A stretch of DNA of 6,814 nucleotides from Gemmatimonadota bacterium. Lineage in GTDB: Bacteria; Gemmatimonadota; Gemmatimonadetes; Longimicrobiales; RSA9. A program made the position numbers and the translations under genes. Positions 1 to 5,175 of the stretch are shown in pieces; position 1 is the first letter of the stretch, and each line of letters opens with the position of its first letter. The stretch lies in NCBI GenBank assembly GCA_016207445.1, contig JACQPS010000157.1:1-6814 (forward strand), in the 5' to 3' direction. The notes below the pieces were generated by a model. That model was not told the DNA's origin. It did not search any database and saw only the letters and a program-made list of their open reading frames with translations.

Positions 1-272
1 AGCGCGAGGCGCGGCTTCAGGCCCGTACGCGCGACCAGCACGACCAGCGGCGCCAGAGCCGGACGAACCGTGACCGTCCGCGCCTCGCGACCTCCGAGAC
101 CGACCGACTCCAGCAGCAGCGGCGATGCGATCTCGTCTTCCGATAGGGGACTCGAGGCTACCATCCCGCCGCGGACCTCGACCACCAGACCCTGCGCCGC
201 GGCCGGACCTGTGGAAACGAGCGCAGCCATGACTATGCCGGCAGCGGCGAGCTTCAGCGGAGGGCCGGCCAT
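1..272 (-). CDS. Secreted or outer-membrane protein, N-terminal part (cut by window edge)
   Basis: The reading frame is open from an ATG at 272-270 to the window edge, giving 90 codons with no stop. The product starts with a Sec signal peptide: a Lys near residue 7, a hydrophobic stretch at about 8-25, and an Ala-rich cleavage site ending Ala-Ala-Ala-Gln near residue 27. The mature start alternates valine and glycine (VVEVRGGM, then a Leu/Val-rich stretch), which fits the first strands of a beta-barrel or another envelope protein, but too little is visible to name a family. The ATG lies inside the permease gene, with a 19-nt overlap, and has no clear Shine-Dalgarno, so translation is probably coupled to the permease. 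A later ATG at 230 would destroy the signal peptide. By position it is the fourth gene of the metal-transport operon; a role in metal handling is inference only. Confidence 0.75.
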   Translation of the reverse strand, partial: MAGPPLKLAAAGIVMAALVSTGPAAAQGLVVEVRGGMVASSPLSEDEIASPLLLESVGLGGREARTVTVRPALAPLVVLVARTGLKPRLA

Positions 273-1084
273 GCCAGGCGCGCGAGCCACGCGAGCAGAG
301 CGAGGATGCCGGACACGGCCACGATCGCGGGACCCGTGGGCAAGTCCAGTGGGATCGACAGGGCGAAACCCGCCGCGGCGGCCAGCAGTCCGCTCGCGAT
401 CGCCCAGCCGAAGACGCCGGCCATGCCGCGCCCGAGCAGCAGCCCCGTCACCGCGGGCAGCACGAGGAAGTTGAAGACGAGCAGCACACCGGCCGACTGC
501 ATGGCGACGGCGATGACGATGGCGAGCGTGAGATAGAGGAGCAGGTTCCAGCCGGTGACCCGATACCCGAGCGTGCGCGCCATGTCCGGATCGAAGGAGA
601 CGAAGAGGAACTCCTTGTACAGCAGCGCGTGCACCGCGAGCACGGTGCCCACGACCATGAGCAGCAGCAGCGCGTCCGCGCGAGTGATGCCGAGGATATT
701 GCCTTGCAGGAAGAGGTCGTGAACGTCCGCGCCCGCCGCCTGCGCGATCAACAATACGCCGGCCGCGCCCGCCACCACGTACGCCATGCCGAGCCCCGCG
801 TCCGGCGGCACCCGGTAGCGCGCGCCGTGCAGCGCGAAGAACACCACGCCCGCGAGCGTGACCAGGAACGCGAGCACGACGTGCCCAGTCACCCAACCCC
901 AGCCTACTCCCAGCGCTTCCAGGAAGATCGCCAGCGCGATGCCGGCCGACGAGAGCTGGGCCAGCGCGGCGCCCACGAATACGATCCGGCGCAGCACAAC
1001 ATAGACGCCGAGCACCGAGCAGCCAAGGGCGATCACCAGCGCACCCAGCAGCGCTTCGCGAAAGAGCAGAATAACGTCAAGCAC
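254..1084 (-). CDS. znuB: Metal ABC transporter permease, ABC-3 (ZnuB/MntB/TroC) family
   Basis: This is the inner-membrane channel subunit of a zinc- or manganese-type ABC importer, 276 residues long, normal for the family. It is almost entirely hydrophobic, with about eight predicted membrane spans. Family landmarks are visible: VYVVLRR at 27-33 leading into a Gly/Ala-rich helix, FDPDMARTLG at 164-173 (the cytoplasmic segment preceding the conserved core), a long conserved core around 185-218 including LLVFNFLVLPA, and LDLPTGPAIV at 246-255. I chose the GTG at 1084-1082: GAGG at 1094-1091 lies 6 nt upstream and no ATG occurs until residue 100. The start overlaps the ATPase stop by 8 nt. An odd point is the family motif usually written GDALSHA, which here reads GAALAQL at 38-44 and so lacks the acidic and His residues. 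The symbol is by family; metal specificity is inferred from the operon. Confidence 0.93.
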   Translation of the reverse strand: MLDVILLFREALLGALVIALGCSVLGVYVVLRRIVFVGAALAQLSSAGIALAIFLEALGVGWGWVTGHVVLAFLVTLAGVVFFALHGARYRVPPDAGLGMAYVVAGAAGVLLIAQAAGADVHDLFLQGNILGITRADALLLLMVVGTVLAVHALLYKEFLFVSFDPDMARTLGYRVTGWNLLLYLTLAIVIAVAMQSAGVLLVFNFLVLPAVTGLLLGRGMAGVFGWAIASGLLAAAAGFALSIPLDLPTGPAIVAVSGILALLAWLARLAWPALR

Positions 1085-2063
1085 GGTCGCCCTCTCCCCT
1101 GGCCGTGCCCGGACCCGGGCCCGTGCCCGAGCTCCGCGCCGGCGCGTCCTTCGATGCAGGCCCGACGCCAGGAGGCGGCGGGCCCATCCCCGCCGACAGC
1201 GCCTCCGCGTCTCCGCGTGACCGTGTCGCCGCGTCCGGTCTGCCCGCCGACCCCACCGCCGCGATGGCCTTGTCCGCCGGCCCGCCCAGCTCCGGGACCT
1301 CCCGCGGCAGGACCATGCGCTGGCCATTCACCTGGTCCACCTGCACCGGGATGCCGTACAGCGCGGACAGGTTCTCGCTGGTGAGGATCTCCTCGGTCTC
1401 GCCGATCTGGAACGCGCCCTCCAGCACGAGCGCGAGCTGGCGCACGTAGTTCGCGACCTCGTTCAGCTGGTGGCTCACCATCAAAACTGTGAGCCGGTCG
1501 CGGTCGTGCAGCTCGCGCACGAGCTCCAGGATCGAGGTCGAGCTGACCAGGTCCATGCCGTCGGTCGGCTCGTCCAGCACCAGCATCGTGGGCCGTCCGA
1601 CCAGAGCGCGCGCGATGAGCGCGCGCTGCTTCTGCCCGCCGGAAAGCGAGCCGAACGGCTGGTCCGCCAGCTCGCGGATGCCCACGTGGTCCAGCGCCTG
1701 AAGCGCAGCCTCCCGCACGGGCGCGCCCGGCCGGCGGAACACGCCCACCCGGTCATACGCACCCATGCCCACCACATCCAGGGTCTTGAGCGGCCACCCC
1801 GCGTCGAGCGACTGCCGCTGCGGCACGTAGCCGAATCGCACCCACTCGTCGTGCACCGTCACGCGGCCCGCGAGCGGACGGAGCGCGCCCAGGACCGCGC
1901 GCAGGATCGTGGTCTTGCCGGCGCCGTTCGGGCCGACCATGCCGAGGAAGTCGCCTTCGCGGATGGAGAACGACAGCCCCGACAGGACCGCGACGCCGTA
2001 GTATCCCAGCGTCACGTCCTCGAAGGCGATGAGCGGACGGCCCCCCTCAGCGCCGGATCGCAT
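1077..2063 (-). CDS. znuC: Metal ABC transporter ATP-binding protein with a C-terminal extension
   Basis: This is the cytoplasmic ATPase that powers the importer, 328 residues. All nucleotide-binding motifs are intact: Walker A GPNGAGKT at 44-51, Q-loop Gln82 in YVPQRQ, signature LSGGQ at 140-144, Walker B MLVLDEP at 160-166, and the switch His198 in VSHQL. The arrangement matches the zinc/manganese branch of ABC ATPases, which usually end near 250 residues. Here the conserved domain ends at about 252 (QRMVLP), followed by roughly 76 residues rich in Gly, Pro, Ala, Arg and Ser with no recognisable fold. The DNA of that tail contains a copy of the interspersed GC-rich repeat at 1199-1235. The ATG at 2063-2061 overlaps the binding-protein gene by 17 nt, and the stop overlaps the permease start by 8 nt, so all three genes are coupled. 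The symbol is by family. Confidence 0.95.
   Translation of the reverse strand: MRSGAEGGRPLIAFEDVTLGYYGVAVLSGLSFSIREGDFLGMVGPNGAGKTTILRAVLGALRPLAGRVTVHDEWVRFGYVPQRQSLDAGWPLKTLDVVGMGAYDRVGVFRRPGAPVREAALQALDHVGIRELADQPFGSLSGGQKQRALIARALVGRPTMLVLDEPTDGMDLVSSTSILELVRELHDRDRLTVLMVSHQLNEVANYVRQLALVLEGAFQIGETEEILTSENLSALYGIPVQVDQVNGQRMVLPREVPELGGPADKAIAAVGSAGRPDAATRSRGDAEALSAGMGPPPPGVGPASKDAPARSSGTGPGPGTARGEGDRA
1091..1094 (-). promoter_or_regulatory. Ribosome binding site fixing the permease GTG start
   Basis: On the minus strand GAGG, within a purine run GGGGAGAGGG, lies 6 nt before the GTG at 1084-1082. It sits inside the end of the ATPase coding sequence and supports a GTG start with an 8-nt gene overlap rather than the much longer open frame reaching back to 1327. 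Confidence 0.6.
1199..1235 (-). repeat. Intragenic copy of the GC-rich interspersed repeat
   Basis: On the minus strand positions 1220-1202 read TCACGCGGAGACGCGGAGG, which matches the left arm of the repeat at 2989-3007 at 18 of 19 positions. The adjoining 1222-1235 matches 5139-5152 at 13 of 14 positions. The block falls in the unconserved tail of the ABC ATPase and is read in frame, so the repeat appears to supply part of that tail. Confidence 0.65.
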
Positions 2064-2976
2064 CGCTCAGCTTTGTCACGTCGTACTCGAGCAGCGAGAT
2101 GTAGTCGTCGGCTTCGGCCGCGCCGCCCACCGAGGACGGCAGGATCAGCAGCGTCGCACCCGCACGCTCCGCGACCAGGCGCGGGACCTTCGCATCGTAG
2201 AACGGGTCCACGATCACGGCCTTCGCACCCGCCCGCCGCATCCGCTCGATCAGCTCCGCCAGATAGCTGGGACTCGGCGGGATGCCCGGCTTCGGCTCGA
2301 TGTACCCCACGATCTCCATGCCGGCGAACAGCAGGAAGTACTTCCACGAGGTGTGGTAGGCGACGACGGGCGTCCCACGGTACGGTTCCAGCTGCTCGCG
2401 CCAGCGTGCCGCGGCCGCATCGAGCCGCCGCACGAATTCCATCAGGTGGTTCGTGTACTCCCGCGTGCCGTCCGGGTCCAGCTCGGCGAACTTTTGCGCG
2501 AACAGCGCCGCGATGCGCTTGCCGTTCTCGGGACCCAGCCAGTAGTGCGGATTCCCCAGCGGGTGGATGTCGCCTTCCGCGCGCGTGACGCGGCGCATCG
2601 GAATGTCCAGCACCGTGGCCACCTCGGAAAAGTCCAGGTAGCCGCGGCCGCCTCGCGAGATGCGCGGGTTCCTCGCCTGATCCAGCAGCAGCGGCGCCCA
2701 GCCGATCTCCAGCTGCAGCCCGATTTCCGCGAACACGTCCGCATCGCGCAGGTCCAGGATGAGGCTGGGCTTCGGCTCCACGAAGTGCGGGTCCTGCGTG
2801 CCCAGCGCGATCGACTTCACACGCACGCGGCTCCCGCCGATCTCCCGCGCGATCGCCGCCAGGTCGGTCGTGGTGGTCACGACCTTGAGCGGATCGGCGG
2901 CGAGCGGCGTGGCCGCGGCGGTCAGCAGCGCGATCGCCACGGTCAGCGTCTTGATCTTCGATGGCTTGGTAGTCAT
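2047..2976 (-). CDS. znuA: Periplasmic metal-binding protein, ZnuA/TroA (cluster A-I) family
   Basis: This captures a divalent metal, probably zinc, in the periplasm and delivers it to the permease; 309 residues. An N-terminal Sec signal peptide spans about 1-27 (Lys-rich start, hydrophobic 11-25, cleavage near PLAADP). There is no lipobox cysteine, so it should be soluble rather than a lipoprotein. The metal ligands expected in the family are present: His64 in QDPHFVEPKPS, His144 in GNPHYWLGP, His208 in AYHTSWKYF, and Asp257 in VDPFYD. A His at the third position is the zinc-type pattern; manganese-type proteins usually carry Glu there. The His- and acid-rich loop found in many ZnuA proteins is absent. 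It is the first gene of the overlapping ABC cassette. The only weak Shine-Dalgarno (GAGG at 2990-2987, 10 nt from the ATG) overlaps the edge of the upstream repeat. Confidence 0.93.
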   Translation of the reverse strand: MTTKPSKIKTLTVAIALLTAAATPLAADPLKVVTTTTDLAAIAREIGGSRVRVKSIALGTQDPHFVEPKPSLILDLRDADVFAEIGLQLEIGWAPLLLDQARNPRISRGGRGYLDFSEVATVLDIPMRRVTRAEGDIHPLGNPHYWLGPENGKRIAALFAQKFAELDPDGTREYTNHLMEFVRRLDAAAARWREQLEPYRGTPVVAYHTSWKYFLLFAGMEIVGYIEPKPGIPPSPSYLAELIERMRRAGAKAVIVDPFYDAKVPRLVAERAGATLLILPSSVGGAAEADDYISLLEYDVTKLSDAIRR

Positions 2977-2988
2977 GTCAGCAAAGCC

Positions 2989-3083
2989 TCACGCGGAGAC
3001 GCAGAGGAGACCAGAGAACACAATTTGTACTTGTATATTCCGTTCTCCGCGGCTCTCCATGCGTTCTCCGCGACTCTGCGTGA
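2989..3083. repeat. Palindromic GC-rich interspersed repeat between porin and znuA
   Basis: The left end reads TCACGCGGAG (2989-2998) and the right end CTCTGCGTGA (3074-3083), imperfect inverted complements with one mismatch. Both arms are built from short units resembling ACGCGGAG, with TTCTCCGCG on the right arm twice (3043-3051 and 3064-3072). The centre is an unusually AT-rich island at 3021-3040. The element fills most of the 137-nt gap between the porin stop and the znuA start. It shares arms with the copies at 5115-5172 and 1199-1235. It could fold into a long hairpin in the mRNA and separate porin expression from the ABC cassette. No transposase is present, so any mobility would be by other means. 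Confidence 0.8.
3021..3040 (-). promoter_or_regulatory. AT-rich island, possible promoter or operator for znuA
   Basis: The stretch CAATTTGTACTTGTATATTC is strikingly AT-rich for this genome and contains the direct repeat TTGTAC/TTGTAT and a short palindrome ACAATTTGT. It lies 45-64 nt upstream of the znuA ATG in the core of the repeat. It could hold a -10 box or a metalloregulator site. I could not find a convincing paired -35/-10, so this is a weak call. Confidence 0.2.
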
Positions 3084-3114
3084 AATTCATAAGTAGCCAG
3101 CTGCGCGCTATTCG

Positions 3115-4458
3115 TCAGAACGCATGCGGCCGGTGCGGTCCGATCGCGAACGTCGTCTGGAGAATCACCCGCCAGGGGTCGTCGCTCGCCAGCGCGCCCA
3201 GCTCCCGCTCCACCCCCAGCTTGAACCGGCTGAACTCGCTCGGGAAGAACGTGAGGTACCCCGAGGCGGCCCGGCGCCACTCCGGCTCGGCCGGCTCTGC
3301 GCCCTCGGTCTCCTCGTGCTCCTCCAGCGTTTGAACCGCGTCGAAGCGGGCGCCCAGGTACCAGCGGCGTGAGAGTTGCCACTGCGCCTGCGTGAATCCG
3401 CCCCACCAGAGCTGCTCCGGCGTATCGTTCGCCACGACCTCGGTGTTCCACGCGAACGAGCGATAGATCGACCGCTGCGGCGGGCGCCAGCGCATGGTGA
3501 AGTCGGCGCCGTAGAAGGCCTGCGTCTCGAACGTCTGCTGCACCGGCGGCGGCTGGTCGAGCGGACAGTTCTCGCTGGGATCACAGGGGAGCGGCACCAG
3601 CCGCTCGACCGATCCGACCGCCGCCGAGAAGCCGAGCTCCACGTTGGCTGCACTCGAGAGGTCCCAGTAGTTCCGCAGGTGCCCGAGGAACGCGAGCTGC
3701 TCGAAGACGTCGCGCTGCCTCTCGATCACTTCCGCCTCCTCCGCCTCCCCTTCCTCTTCCCCGTGTTCCTCCTCCCGCTCGATGCCCGAGAGCGCATACA
3801 CCTGCACTTCCTGGAAGAAACCCAGCGGAGTGAAGATCCTGGACAGGCCCAGCCCGCTCGAGGCGAATCCCTCTTCGCCGAAATACTCCCGCAGCACCAG
3901 CGGGTAGTCGACCGTCAGGATCTCCGGACGGTGCGTCAGATTGATCTTGCCCAACGGCAGGTGGAAGCGCCCAACGCGCGCCTGCAGCCCGCCGGGCAGC
4001 GCCAGCGCCGTCACGTACGCCTCCTCCACCTCCACTTCTTCCGGGTGGACGCCGATGAAGAAGTCGGCCCGGAAGAACGGGTCCACGATCGCCTGAATTC
4101 CCAGCTCCGTCTCGCGCATCAGAAAGCGCGAGCCGTCTTCCAGCGTCGCCGCGCGCTGCGGCGACAGATCCGCCAGCAGCTCGCCGATCGCGCTGATGTC
4201 GGGGTTGAGGCTCTGGAACGTCCGCGGCTGCTGCGCCGGCGCCGCGCGCGGGTAGTCCGGGAGCGGCACCCCCGCCGTGTCCCGCAGCAGCCGGTCGATT
4301 TCGCGCGCCAGCGCGTCCTTCGTCGTGTCCGCCGCGGCGGTGTCGGCCGGCGGCTTCGGGTCCTGGGCGTGCGCCGGCCGCACCGGCCAGGCGCCGGCGA
4401 ACGCGAGCGCCACGAGCGCGCCGATGCGACGGACAGCAGTTCCGGGGATGTGAGACAA
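3115..4458 (-). CDS. Porin-like outer-membrane beta-barrel protein, probably metal-linked
   Basis: This is a secreted protein of 447 residues, probably an outer-membrane channel or receptor. The TTG at 4458-4456 is chosen because a perfect AGGAGG lies 7 nt upstream and because it gives a clean Sec signal peptide: Arg10-Arg11, hydrophobic 12-24, cleavage after AHA at 29-31. Next comes an Asp/Thr/Ala/Lys-rich linker, then NPDISAIGELL at about 85-95 and alternating aromatic segments typical of barrel strands, such as RVGRFHLPLGKINLTHRP around 161-178. The C-terminus ends in Phe, as outer-membrane proteins often do. Two putative loops are strongly acidic with a His: about 227-245 and 378-394. A Cys pair (292 and 298) lies in another loop. 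From memory the N-terminal pattern resembles uncharacterised zinc-regulated porins; the znu neighbours fit. No TonB box or plug domain is evident, so it is not clearly a TonB receptor. Confidence 0.85.
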   Translation of the reverse strand: MSHIPGTAVRRIGALVALAFAGAWPVRPAHAQDPKPPADTAAADTTKDALAREIDRLLRDTAGVPLPDYPRAAPAQQPRTFQSLNPDISAIGELLADLSPQRAATLEDGSRFLMRETELGIQAIVDPFFRADFFIGVHPEEVEVEEAYVTALALPGGLQARVGRFHLPLGKINLTHRPEILTVDYPLVLREYFGEEGFASSGLGLSRIFTPLGFFQEVQVYALSGIEREEEHGEEEGEAEEAEVIERQRDVFEQLAFLGHLRNYWDLSSAANVELGFSAAVGSVERLVPLPCDPSENCPLDQPPPVQQTFETQAFYGADFTMRWRPPQRSIYRSFAWNTEVVANDTPEQLWWGGFTQAQWQLSRRWYLGARFDAVQTLEEHEETEGAEPAEPEWRRAASGYLTFFPSEFSRFKLGVERELGALASDDPWRVILQTTFAIGPHRPHAF

Positions 4459-4465
4459 GTTGCGC

Positions 4466-4471
4466 CCTCCT
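4466..4471 (-). promoter_or_regulatory. Shine-Dalgarno AGGAGG fixing the porin TTG start
   Basis: The minus strand carries a perfect AGGAGG inside AGAGGAGGG, 7 nt before the TTG at 4458-4456. No comparable site precedes the in-frame ATG at 4515, which would add 19 residues ahead of the signal peptide. This decides the start. Confidence 0.85.
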
Positions 4472-4487
4472 CTGAGCGTGCACGGCA

Positions 4488-4505
4488 TCGGCCCAGTCGG
4501 GCCGA
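4488..4505. other. Hairpin in the gap between the small secreted protein and the porin
   Basis: TCGGCCC (4488-4494) and GGGCCGA (4499-4505) form a perfect 7-bp stem with a 4-nt loop. It lies 17 nt upstream of the porin Shine-Dalgarno and is not followed by a T-run on either strand, so it is not an intrinsic terminator. It may affect mRNA stability or porin translation; no function is shown. Confidence 0.45.
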
Positions 4506-4518
4506 CGGAAACCACGGC

Positions 4519-4860
4519 TCAGCTCAGTGGAGGCGCGCGCGGAAGCGAGGGGGTGCGGGAGGGCGATGCCCGCAGCGGGGTTTCACCCGAGGCCGACCAC
4601 GTCCAGCGCAGCCACGGCGTCGCCGGCAGCGCCGCCGGCGAGCCCGCCGGCAGCCGACCGTGCTGGTACTGCGCACACAGTCCGTGATCGTGGAACGGCA
4701 GGCACAGCGAAGGATCGTGCCCGGTGTCCAGCGCCACACGCGCACGCCCGTCTTCCACCGCCTCCACCAGGGGCAACGCCACACCGCCCCCGGCCAGGAG
4801 GGCCAGAAGCACGAGCGTCACTAGGCGGCCAGCAAACAGGCGCACGTGAGGCATTGGCAT
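4519..4860 (-). CDS. Small secreted Cys/His-rich protein, possible metal binder
   Basis: This is a 113-residue protein that I do not recognise at family level. The N-terminus is a signal peptide or membrane anchor: Arg7, Arg12, then a hydrophobic run at about 13-30. The mature part has a compact cluster His48-x4-Cys53-x3-His57-x-His59-x2-Cys62-x4-His67 (core GHDPSLCLPFHDHGLC), a plausible metal site in the periplasm. The rest is Pro/Ser/Arg-rich and ends RAPPLS, reminiscent of some small periplasmic metal-associated proteins (weak recollection). I chose the ATG at 4860-4858 because a promoter-like pair sits immediately upstream; ATG 4854 is an alternative. The frame stays open upstream to 4983, but those residues are not protein-like and cross the promoter. 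It lies 60 nt upstream of the porin on the same strand, probably co-transcribed. A role in zinc sensing, scavenging or chaperoning is inference. Confidence 0.65.
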   Translation of the reverse strand: MPMPHVRLFAGRLVTLVLLALLAGGGVALPLVEAVEDGRARVALDTGHDPSLCLPFHDHGLCAQYQHGRLPAGSPAALPATPWLRWTWSASGETPLRASPSRTPSLPRAPPLS

Positions 4861-4865
4861 GCGTG

Positions 4866-4893
4866 ACCATATAAAAGACGGAGCGGCCGTCAA
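4866..4893 (-). promoter_or_regulatory. Candidate sigma70-type promoter for the small protein and porin
   Basis: On the minus strand TTGACG (4893-4888) is followed after 16 nt by TATGGT (4871-4866). The expected transcription start, 5-8 nt downstream, falls at or next to the ATG at 4860, and no Shine-Dalgarno precedes that ATG, so the transcript would be leaderless or nearly so. TATATG at 4873-4868 is an alternative -10 with a short 14-nt spacer. Confidence 0.45.
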
Positions 4894-4906
4894 CTGCGAC
4901 GGCCGC
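4883..4906. promoter_or_regulatory. Perfect 9-bp inverted repeat over the -35 box (operator or terminator)
   Basis: GCGGCCGTC (4883-4891) and GACGGCCGC (4898-4906) are perfect inverted complements around a 6-nt centre. The left arm overlaps TTGACG of the candidate promoter, a classic position for a repressor operator. Alternatively, read on the minus strand, the stem is followed by TCCGTCTTTTATA and could be a weak intrinsic terminator for transcription arriving from nfo. I cannot tell which from sequence alone. Confidence 0.5.
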
Positions 4907-5114
4907 CCGCCTATACCGCGGCGCTCTCCCCGGAGTTCCCGCTCGCCGCGGTTTCCCGTGTTGTCGTCCGCACTGAGCAGCAACTCCGGATCCAGCCCGG
5001 TCCCAATGCGCTAAGCGGTCCTCTCGCAATCACTTCATTTGTTCCCTCGCCCCGCCTCCGTCCACAAACCGGGAAAAAAATGCGTCCTTTTGCTACGGTT
5101 TGCCGAGGCCAGGG

Positions 5115-5172
5115 ATCTCACGCGGAGCCGGTTCTCCGCGTATCGCCGCGTCTCCGCGCCTCTGCGTGAGAT
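5115..5172. repeat. Palindromic interspersed repeat after nfo, possible terminator
   Basis: The ends ATCTCACGCGGAG (5115-5127) and CTCTGCGTGAGAT (5160-5172) are inverted complements with one mismatch. The interior repeats GTTCTCCGCG and GCCGCGTCTCCGCG units shared with the other copies. The element begins 3 nt after the nfo stop codon, so it would form a hairpin at the 3' end of the nfo mRNA. No T-run follows directly; the nearest is about 25 nt further on. It may protect or end the transcript. Confidence 0.8.
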
Positions 5173-5175
5173 GAA

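Larger units (their letters stand above)
4861..5114. other. Non-coding region upstream of the small protein gene
   Basis: No convincing gene was found here on either strand. Besides the candidate promoter and the 9-bp inverted repeat, it holds a second inverted repeat, ACCGCGGCG (4915-4923) with CGCCGCGGT (4944-4952), 9 bp with a 20-nt loop, and a run of seven A (5084-5090) that is a T-run for leftward transcripts but has no strong stem next to it. The remainder shows nothing I can name; a structured leader or small RNA is possible but unsupported. Confidence 0.5.

Noticed and set aside
1085..1327. N-terminal extension of the permease frame to an ATG at 1327
   Set aside because: The extra 81 residues are Arg-rich, overlap the ATPase tail and lack family similarity; the GTG at 1084 has a Shine-Dalgarno and begins the conserved protein.
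629..1384. Plus-strand open frame of 251 codons
   Set aside because: Antisense to the permease and ATPase with low-complexity Arg, His and Pro content; shadow frame.
2989..3083. CRISPR-like array
   Set aside because: Units are short, directly adjacent and palindromic, without regular unique spacers or cas genes.
2029..3096. Plus-strand open frame of 355 codons opposite znuA
   Set aside because: Arg/His/Gln-rich composition, no domain, and complete overlap with a well-supported binding-protein gene.
3376..4824. Long plus-strand open frame of 482 codons
   Set aside because: It runs antisense through the porin and the small gene, is rich in Arg, His and Gln as expected of a GC-rich shadow frame, and has no recognisable motif. 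The minus-strand porin has a signal peptide and a perfect Shine-Dalgarno.
4861..4983. N-terminal extension of the small Cys/His protein to an ATG at 4983
   Set aside because: The added 41 residues are not signal-like, would move the hydrophobic segment inward, and cross the candidate promoter and palindrome.
5084..5100. Intrinsic terminator at the A7 run
   Set aside because: It gives a T-run for leftward transcripts, but the sequence just before it (minus strand) has no GC-rich stem; only a 5-bp AACCG/CGGTT pairing that encloses the run was found.
4861..5114. Canonical Zur or Fur box
   Set aside because: No AT-rich palindrome of the known type was found; the palindromes here are GC-rich.
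4861..5175. tRNA or riboswitch in the intergenic region
   Set aside because: No cloverleaf-like arms, T-loop consensus or known riboswitch core could be recognised; only simple inverted repeats.
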